A stretch of DNA of 64,000 nucleotides from Amphimallon solstitiale (lineage: Eukaryota > Arthropoda > Insecta > Coleoptera > Scarabaeidae). The notes under the pieces are model-generated. The model worked only from the letters and a program-made list of their open reading frames with translations, ran no database searches and had not been told where the DNA came from. Position numbers and translations under genes: made by a program. Each line of letters starts with the position of its first letter. Position 1 is the stretch's first letter. Where the stretch lies: contig OY720680.1 in NCBI GenBank assembly GCA_963170755.1, forward strand, positions 71,110,794-71,174,793. Reading direction: 5' to 3'. Positions 57,012 to 64,000 of the stretch are shown here, piece after piece.

Positions 57012-58020
57012 TATAGGTGAGGTGACAGGCATGAGCCCTGGGGGACTCCCGTTGTTGGATGTTTTATTGAGGAAAGTGTGTTCTGGATGATAACTTGAAA
57101 GCAGTTCGTGATTTTTATGATGTGTGTTGAGTAATTGTGTATTATCATTTTATATACGAGTCCCTGTCTCCAGACTTTATCAAATGCCTTTGCTATGTTG
57201 AGAAATACAGATACGGTCACTTGGTTTTTGTTGAATCAGAGTCAGAGTGGTACTTTATCTTCTGTAGGTATCACTGTGCTAATGTATGGTAACAGGCTTA
57301 TGGTCCTGTAGCTGCTTGGTATTGTTTTTGGTTTTCCTGGTTTAGGTATAACTATTACTTTTGCATGTTTCCATATCTTTGGGAATGTTTGGTGTCTGAT
57401 AACGAAGTTTGCTATTGCTAGAATTGACATTATTGCTTTTGGGGGAAGGTTTTGTAGTGATCTGTTGGTGATGTTGTCTATACCAGGAGCTTTTTTGGAA
57501 TTTAGTGCTTTAAGAATTGCTTTTAGTTCTCGGCTGTGACTGGGTCGTTGCTGGGGGAGTGGGGTTCACGTATTTTTCTACTTACTACTTTGTGAATCTG
57601 CACTACGTGTTGCATGTCTACTTCATCCCAGTTGGGAGTGAATTGCATTTCTAGTGATTCCGCCAGGGCTTCTGCTTTTTCTTCTGCTGTGACTTGTGTG
57701 GTATTATTGAATTGAAGTGGTGGGATTTGTATTTGTTCCCTTTTGATTGCTTTGGTTATTTTCCATGTCTTGGAGGGGTCTGCACCTATTTCTTCGAGTG
57801 TTCTTTGCTATTCTACATTTTTCAGTTCCAGTAATTCCTTAAGTACTTGATGTTGAAGGTTGTTTAGTATAGTTTTGTCTTGTGGTGCGAGTGTACGATT
57901 ATGTCTTCTCGTAGCTCTGTTCTTTTCCTTTATTAGTTCTTTAATGTGATGTGGTAGACTACCTGATCTATATATCCTTTCTATTTTGATGATGTTATTT
58001 TTAACAGTATTTGTTATTTT

Positions 58021-59420
58021 ATCTTTTTCTTCTTCTTCTTCGTACGACTAGGATTTCTCCTGTTTGTCTACCTCTTATTCGGTTTTGGTTGTTGTTGATT
58101 GTATATTGTCTTGCCATCTCTTTTTTGGTCTTCCTACTGGTCTTCTGCTGTATGGCTTATTGTTTTTAGAGATGTTTGCTAGTTGGTCTGGTCGCATCCT
58201 ATCTACGCGTTCGTTCCATTTTTTCTTTCTCGTTTTCACCCATTTGTTGACGTCTTGTATGTTACATTGCTCCCGTATGCTACTGTTTGTTTGTCTATCT
58301 CTTAGTGTCACTCCTGTTATAGATCTTAATACTTTCATTTCCACGTTGTTTATTTTCTGTTTTGTTCCCTTTGTGTCTGCCCTTGTCTCTACTGCGTATG
58401 TTAAAATTGGTCTCACTGTTGTTTTGTATACTTTCAGTTTGCCTTCTGTAGTCATAAATTCGTTTCTCCATATGGTTTGTCTCAAACAGCTACTCACTTT
58501 CATCGCTTTAGTCGCTTGCTTTGTTGCTTCTGTCTTCAAGTTTCTCTCACTGGTGATTTCAACTCCCAGGTAATTGAATGTCATCACCTGTTCTATGCTT
58601 TTGCTGTCCAATTCTTGTTTACATTTGCGTGGTTCTCTGCTAATTACCATGCACTTGGTTTTCTCCGCTGAAATCTGCATGTTGTATTCTTGTGCCCTAA
58701 TATTAAATGAGTGGAGTTGTCTTTGCAGGTCATCTTCGTTACTAGCTACCAATACTGCGTCATCTGCGTAGCTTACTATATTAATTTTATGGGGTCTCAT
58801 TCTGTACCCCTCTCTCTTTTTCACTTCGTTGATTATTTGGTCCATTATCATATCAAACAATGTCGGGCTAAGCGAGTCCCCTTGTCGTATTCTCCCTTTT
58901 ATGTTAATGTATCTCGTTTCTCCTTTTGGCATTCTGACCTGGGTTTTGTTATCTTTGTTTATTTCTTTAATTAATTTTATTATCTTATCCTCTATTTTTT
59001 TTGTTTGTAAAAGTTTTATGATGACCTTCCGTCTTACCTTATCGAAGGCACTTTTTAGGTCTACAAAACACATATATGCGGGCTTGTTATATTCAATTGA
59101 CTTTTCAATTATTTGTCGGATGATAAAAGTCGCGTCTATAGTGCTACGGTTTTTTCTGAAGCCTTGTTGTTCCTCGGCTATATCTAATCTTTCTTCTATC
59201 TTGTCTTTCATTATTGCAGTTAGCAGCTTCAGCATGTTATTCAATAAGCTGATTCCTCGATAGTTTTCTGGTTTCCTCCTGTCCCCTTTTTTTTTAGTAT
59301 TGGTATCCAGTATACTTTCTTTCCATTCCACTGGTACTTTTCCACTGTTAATAATGTCGTTGAATAGTTTCTGAATCCAAGTGCATAGCGTTATTTTATC
59401 TTGTAGTGATTTAATAATGA
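58021..59420 (-). pseudogene. RTE-type LINE reverse transcriptase, 5'-truncated
   Basis: One long open frame, 58075-59331, extendable in frame to about 59418 (KITLCTWIQKLFNDIINSGK). Motifs in order: RRKPENYRGISLLNNMLKLL, EEQQGFRKNRSTIDATFIIR, CFVDLKSAFDKVRR, IRQGDSLSPTLFDMIMDQII, NIVSYADDAVLVASNEDDLQ with the YADD catalytic box, FNYLGVEITSERNL, and a C-terminal GRPKKRWQDNIQS. This is the RTE clade order. The apurinic endonuclease domain is missing because of 5' truncation. The 3' end has a GAA-rich tail at 58028-58045. It sits beside the Jockey LINE in the same orientation. Intact catalytic core but not autonomous. Confidence 0.9.
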
Positions 59421-59959
59421 GAGTTAAATTTTAAAATTATGACTGCATTACTATTATATTGTATCTTATTTTGTATAAAATCATTTCTAATGAAGATAAC
59501 TAAAACTGTCGAGGTTAAAGTGTTTATTTATCTCGTCGACAGAGGTCATGCTAAGACAAACTTCGTTAATTTTAGCAGATGCAATTATGTTTTTTACAAT
59601 GGTTTCGGATTACGTGAGTTCTATCCCTCTTCCGGTGTCCCGCAAGGATCCAATCTAAGACCACTACTTTTTGTTTATTTCTAAACGATTTGCTTGGATC
59701 CTTGTCGTGCCCTGTACTTGCGTATGCCGATGACCTCAAAATCTACAATCCTATAAAATCTGCGGGTGATATTTCCTGTCTTCAACAAGACTTATGTACT
59801 TTGTCAAACTGGTGTTCCAGGTACAAATTGCATTTAAATATATGTAAATGGTGTTTTATAACATTTACAGGTAAATCATAATTCTACTTACTTCATAGAT
59901 GGTGTTTTGTTGGAAAGGGTAGACACTTTCCGGGATCTTGGGGTCCTTTTCGATAGTAG

Positions 59960-61156
59960 CACTGCCATCTTTACTCTTGCAAGCCATGAAGAGAGATATT
60001 TGGCAACGTTGCACGTAGGCTTATCATATCGTCAACAAGCGGTAACGCGGTAACGATACAGCGTGTAATACCTCCGAATTTTATTTAAAATAAAGTGAAA
60101 CTTATTATAATGGTTGAAGAAATATTTGCCGGTATTTTCTAGTGTTAAACGCGTGGTAAATGTTTCAAATAAATAATCGTTTAACGAATAGTAGTTTGTG
60201 TGTCAGACTGTCGGTGCATCATAACCTCAAATTGTTGGATACTTCCAAGCTTTAAAAAATCGGACAAAAACCTCAATAATTGTAAGTAGAACAAATAAAT
60301 AATAAAACATTATTTTACTGTTAATAAACTTTGGAAAAATGTGATGTTGACGAATCAGCTAAAATGTATGTTTGCGGATATGCTGCACATTCCGTATCAA
60401 AAAAATTAGATTGCAATTTATGTGTTTCGATCTTAACTGAAAGCAAAGGAGATCTTACTGAAAATGATTATTTTAATTTTTTGCAACGAGGAGGTCTTTC
60501 TGTTGCTACAGATTGTGTAAATATTTTATTTTTTCACATGTGTTCCATTTTTGAATTTTTAATTAATGATGTTGAATTGGAAACAAAATTTTTACATTGT
60601 ACTAAGCAAAAGGAATTGTTAGTTGCATTGACTGTTATGAGTATAAAAGCAGGTGATTGTTGGACAGATTATGTAAGTAGTTGCGTTTGCGGCCAACAAT
60701 ATGAAACAATTTTTCAAATGGTCTCCTCGATTTTTAGCAATATTTTGCTCAATAATTTTGTCAAAAACAGAAATAATGCAAAAGTAGAAAAAAAAGGCAG
60801 AAAAATCAACCAATTGTCGAAATAAAGTCGTAGATAATGACATGCAAGAAAAATCTCATAAAAAAAGGAAATTAAATACTTTTAAAAAATAGGTGGATTC
60901 CTTTTTTCTAACTGTGACGTCAATAATAATCCAGTAATTTAAATGTATTTTTTGTCTATGTATATTTTATATGTATTTAAAAGCTATGTTTATGTGAAAT
61001 TTTGTTTTATTAAACCTTCCACCCCGTAATTTAAGTTTCTCAGTCTCGTTGCGTACAGCCTGGTATCGGACCAGCCGGCAAAAGTCGGCCTACGCTTGCT
61101 TCTCAACTCGCTGTTGCCAAATTTCTCAGCACGGCTTGTACAGTAAAGATGGCAGT
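59960..61156 (+). mobile_element. P/hAT-like DNA transposon remnant inside the LINE
   Basis: Inverted ends CACTGCCATCTTTACT (59960) and AGTAAAGATGGCAGT (ending 61156) are bounded by the 8 bp direct repeat GATAGTAG at 59952-59959 and 61157-61164. The TIRs extend with mismatches through TTTGGCAAC/GTTGCCAAA to at least 60 bp. Eight-base duplications occur in both P and hAT superfamilies; the ORF inside fits the C-terminus of P/THAP-type transposases better, but not conclusively. Confidence 0.82.
60331..60825 (+). pseudogene. C-terminal fragment of a P/THAP-like transposase
   Basis: A 164-codon open frame without an ATG at its start (first codon TTG), so it is a 5'-deleted fragment. It reads KMYVCGYAAHSVSKKLDCNL with a CxxC, SKGDLTENDYFNFLQRGGLS, TDCVNILFFHMCSIFEFLIN and ends basic. 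The pattern GYxAxxVxKKLxCxxC followed by a conserved RGGL is what I recall from the C-terminal RNase-H-flanking part of P-like transposases. No DDE residue can be pointed out. Could alternatively be hAT. Confidence 0.55.
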
Positions 61157-61799
61157 GATAGTAGATTAAGTTTCTGCAACCAAATAAATTATGTTTGTGC
61201 ATTGGACTCAAGATCTTTGGGTTTGATTATGCGTACGTCTAGGTTCTTTAGCAACCCATTAATTTTGAAGAAGTTATACTTTAGTTTTGTGGTCAGGTCA
61301 GTAAGATGGAGTATGCTTCACAAGTGTGGTCTTCGCAATATATATACTCGCAGCTCTCCATTGAAAAGTTCAGCGGCGATTTCTGAAATATCTCTCGTTC
61401 TGGATTACTGGGACTTATCCTCTGGAAGGTGTTGACTAATTGCTGCTAATGGAGACTCGTGGCCTTCAGTCTTTGAAGCGCGATTTATAAGAAAGCTGTG
61501 CAATGGATGGATGGACTGCCCAGATCTCTTTTCCTCTCTGAACTTTGTCATTCCCAGACTATCCTCTCGTTCCTCTTCCACTTTCCTAATTCCCTTCGCG
61601 TTAAAATTTACTGCAGGAGTCTCCTGTCGTCAAGATGTATCGCTTTTCAAACTTCCACTACAATGACATTTTCTGCACCAATGGCTAATTACATAATGGT
61701 TTTTTTTAATTTTCCAAATAACATGTATGTACACTTAACACCGTTCTCCTTTAATTGTACAGTGTTGGACAAATAAAGTTATTATTACTATTATTATAA

Positions 61800-63478
61800 T
61801 GATTTGACAAGAAATCTATATCTTCTTGATGTGAATGTCAGTAAAAAAAATCGCGATCGATATCATCACAATACTCATACTACAAATAAGAAAGTAAAAA
61901 CAAATTAGAAGAAAACACTATCAACTATCAACAGAACAGAGCGGGAGTTAAGTGCAACTTCTTTTACTTCAAAAATGTCTTAAGAATTCTAAGGAATCTT
62001 TATATTCATGTAATATCTTGAAATAATTATTACATTTAAATCAACAAGCTCTAGCCAATTACGCAGCTCCAACATTTGTAGTTTAAACAACTGCAACTAC
62101 CGACAAATTGTTCTCGCAAAAATTGATCAAGATACAAATGAAAAATGCCAAGACTGTCCACAAAAACGCACTGATGAGCCATAGACGGCGAAATACTACG
62201 TACGCGCATGGTAGATTTATATTTTGCAAATATCGATTTTCGGAACGTTTTGTTTCTATAAGCGCAGTTACAACTAAATTTGAAATCGGTTTCGTACATA
62301 GTTGAATGATCTCAATTTGCATTACAAATTGGCAATGGACATATTGGATTAAGTCTTTTGTAAATTGTGTATATTTCTAACATAAGAAACATATTATTCG
62401 CTATATGACCTTCAAAGTGCATTAAATATTGTAAATAATTTGTATAAATAAATCTCAAGTCTTTTGGGTCACTTTCAATACAATGTAAATGCATTATTGT
62501 TGCGTTTTAATTATTAAGTAAATAACGAAAACGAAATATTTTGGTTATATGAATAAAATTAATCCTTTTTTTTAAAGAATATATTAAGTAAATACATACC
62601 GCCAAATATGTACCTATAATAAATTACTTATTCAAAAAAAAATCAAAATAAGCATAGTTGCGTTATATTAATGATACCAAAATATTTGACTTTCGTTTGA
62701 TAATATCCTTGTTTATTAATACTATAGTTATACAACCTAGAGAAAACTGTAAATATTTCTTATGTAGTAAAGTGCCGTTCTCTGATATCTTGCAAATGAT
62801 TAATATCCATGAATGAAACTGATCAGCCAATGAAATATTCTCAACCCCACTCTCACAATTTAATCCGGAAGTTTATAAAAAATGTAAATATATTTTGAAT
62901 TTTCTATTAAATTTTACATAAGAGTATATATTGTTTGATTTGCTTTTCACATCGTTTGCCCTTGAATTACATATCAACATAACCTATATAGCTATTACTA
63001 TGATAAAGTAGCTTTAAGTAAATGTTTTATTGAAGAATTGTAGGATTACTATTTTTTCCCTTATTATACTCACAATTGCCCTTTTATAACATAATAAAAA
63101 AAAAATAACACGAAAGGCTTTTTAAAAAACGTATTCATGTTTTTTAAAGAAATAAATCTAAACAAGGAAACGGTATTAAAAAGCCAGCATTTTTATTAAA
63201 TACCTACATGAAATGTCAGTCTGTTTCGTGTTGAGAGTTTGGGTTATTCTCAGTTTTTTTCTATGTGTTCAACAGGTATGTCCAAAACACTCTTCTATAT
63301 ATTTCGTATGACTAAATATATTATGTAAAAGAAGAAAAAGTAATTAAAAGCTATCTGAACCACAATATTTATTAAGTTGCCTTGCATGGTTTTATCAACT
63401 TGACTGGTTTATGTGAGGCATTCAAACCAGTAATGTAGTACGTTTTACAAAGAAAATGCATTATAAACACCACATTAT
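61800..63478. other. AT-rich DNA, one hammerhead-like site
   Basis: No convincing ORF: the overlapping frames on both strands at 62050-62320 share the same DNA and none resembles a known protein. The only notable signal is the motif at 62171-62193. Confidence 0.4.
62171..62193 (+). ncRNA. Candidate hammerhead ribozyme core
   Basis: CTGATGA is followed directly by a stem GCC, loop ATAGAC, stem GGC, and GAAA, the canonical hammerhead core including the G-C pair next to the core. A weaker stem III can be drawn from CTAC (62196) to GTAG (62211). I could not draw a convincing stem I, so this may be a decayed ribozyme or chance. Confidence 0.3.
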
Positions 63479-63479
63479 T

Positions 63480-64000
63480 TTAAGGTTTTGGTATCTTCAG
63501 AATTTAGACATTTAAATGGTTCACAGCCAATCGTTTATCACTTAACCAGGATAAATGTGAGACAATTTACTTTACTAGTAAACATAGATCAAACATATAT
63601 TCTACGAATTGAAAAGTCCTTGATATTAGACTAGACACAAGATTAACATGGAAGCCGCAGATAGATGAATTAATCAAACACTTGTCTTCTGCTACTTATG
63701 CAATTAGACGTATCAGATTTATAACTGATAGTCTACTGGAATAACGACATATTATGGACTATCAAATCACATATCAACAATGTTTAACCAACATGGGGTA
63801 AGTAGGCCTATGTAGAAAAGGTGTTTATCCTGCAGAAGAAGGCTGTTCGAGCAATTGTCTGTGTTTCACAAACTATCTACTGCAAACCTCTCTTCAGAGA
63901 GCTTATGATAAGTGCATTAGCCTAGACACATATTCTGCAACAACTAAGAAGGGCTTTGAAAAAGATGTCACACCTGATGACTAGGGGTGAGATTACAGAA
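63480..64000 (+). pseudogene. LINE reverse transcriptase C-terminus, running off the window
   Basis: The plus strand reads WFTANRLSLNQDKCETIYFT, a stop after STN, KVLDIRLDTRLTWKPQIDEL, IKHLSSATYAIRRIRFITDS, then with shifts VFILQKKAVRAIVCVSQTIY, CKPLFRELMI and LRRALKKMSHLMTRGEITE. This is the thumb and C-terminal region of a non-LTR reverse transcriptase (WF..N.L..N..KT..., LG...D..L.W..HI, QKKA.R.I). Upstream palm motifs are missing. Internal stops and shifts show it is dead. Same broad type as the fragment at 32765-33110. Confidence 0.8.

Larger units (their letters stand above)
54471..58020 (-). pseudogene. Jockey-type LINE, 5'-truncated, split by a mariner
   Basis: Minus-strand blocks from right to left: KTWKITKAIKREQIQIPPLQ, AEEKAEALAESLEMQFTPNW, FPKIWKHAKVIVIPKPGKPK, SSYRTISLLPYIS, a missing piece, NIAKAFDKVWRQGLVYKM, GVPQGSCLSPHL, then (after removing 55310-57013) YTIFTADIPVS, ATFADDTALLS, EIEYLGIHLDIKLNYNTHI, LYKQVLRPIFTYTCPIWVHM and NTSLRVIPNAPWYMRNNQI. 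The FADD box and the C-terminal order fit the Jockey clade. A deletion and shift near 57240 remove part of the palm. The endonuclease and ORF1 are absent. 54471-54598 is probably the 3' UTR. Confidence 0.88.
59520..61790 (+). pseudogene. LINE reverse transcriptase fragment split by a DNA transposon
   Basis: First part (59520-59951): FIYLVDRGHAKTNFVNFSRC, SSGVPQGSNLRPLLFVYF, a shift, CPVLAYADDLKIYNPIKSAG, SNWCSRYKLHLNICKW and FRDLGVLFDS. Second part (from 61165): RLSFCNQINYVCALDSRSLG, LIMRTSRFFSNPLILKKLYF, then shifted VWSSQYIYSQLSIEKFQRRF-like sequence, ending in a TTATTATTACTATTATTATA tail at 61778-61797. Excising 59960-61164 joins FDS-RLSF in frame. The clade (CR1/Jockey group) is not resolved. 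Truncated at the 5' side, with shifts. Confidence 0.82.

Noticed and set aside
58064..59263. Several plus-strand frames up to 169 codons with hydrophobic stretches that mimic membrane proteins
   Set aside because: Exact antisense of the RTE reverse transcriptase at 58075-59331.
62051..62322. Overlapping minus frames of 79-82 codons with many Cys
   Set aside because: Two frames of the same DNA, no known pattern, and a plus frame of similar length also exists.
1..64000. tRNA, rRNA or other structural RNA genes
   Set aside because: I saw no tRNA-like A/B boxes with a cloverleaf and no rRNA sequence; a covariance scan would be decisive.

Overview
The window looks like AT-rich, repeat-dense arthropod (most likely insect) nuclear DNA. 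It carries two recognisable host genes with spliced, canonical exons, and most of the rest is transposable elements of types common in insects: long-TIR Tc1/mariner elements with a DD41D-type spacing, Harbinger, pogo, Penelope, Jockey, RTE and Copia. A beetle-like genome is my guess, but the order cannot be fixed from this sequence. There is no sign of bacterial operons, CRISPR or phage.

Host genes. (1) 15930-32097, plus strand: an ABCG-subfamily half transporter in about 12 coding exons (about 834 residues). It has an unusually long polar N-terminus, a nucleotide-binding domain with degenerate Walker A, signature and Walker B motifs, then six membrane segments. (2) 42588-52894, minus strand: the last three coding exons of O-GlcNAcase (Oga), covering the end of the linker and the C-terminal acetyltransferase-like domain. 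The GH84 catalytic part lies outside the window or was not found. The two genes converge, separated by about 10 kb of repeats. Two short minus-strand ORFs at 130-321 and 1120-1380 look like possible terminal exons of an unknown gene.

Repeat layout. 1.97-4.81 kb: a Harbinger element with its own TIRs and CAG target duplication, interrupted by an intact-looking mariner and by a MITE. 5.7-11.0 kb: Penelope-like debris, including a 1.9 kb head-to-head palindrome of GIY-YIG ORFs, a foldback array, a fragment with the YVDD reverse-transcriptase box, and a mariner end. 12.2-15.3 kb: two dead Tc1/mariner-type transposase genes, one carrying a 268 bp foldback insertion. The long ABCG introns hold a pogo element, MITEs, two mariners, a 72 bp minisatellite and several long hairpins. 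32.8-38.1 kb: LINE, Copia and orphan-repeat fragments. 39.8-42.1 kb: a nearly complete mariner. The Oga introns hold three degenerate mariners, MITEs and a Tc1-like element that itself contains an exact 310 bp tandem duplication and a Harbinger derivative. 54.6-64 kb: a Jockey LINE split by a mariner, an RTE LINE, and a further LINE split by a P/hAT-like element whose 8 bp target duplication restores the LINE reading frame when removed.

The most interesting signals are the nested insertions that can be undone exactly, the recurring hammerhead-like motif (CTGANGA, hairpin, GAAA) in several unrelated-looking repeats, the foldback families, and the degenerate ATPase motifs of the ABCG gene. I found no evidence of a wholly new biological system. 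All coordinates and splice sites were read by eye.
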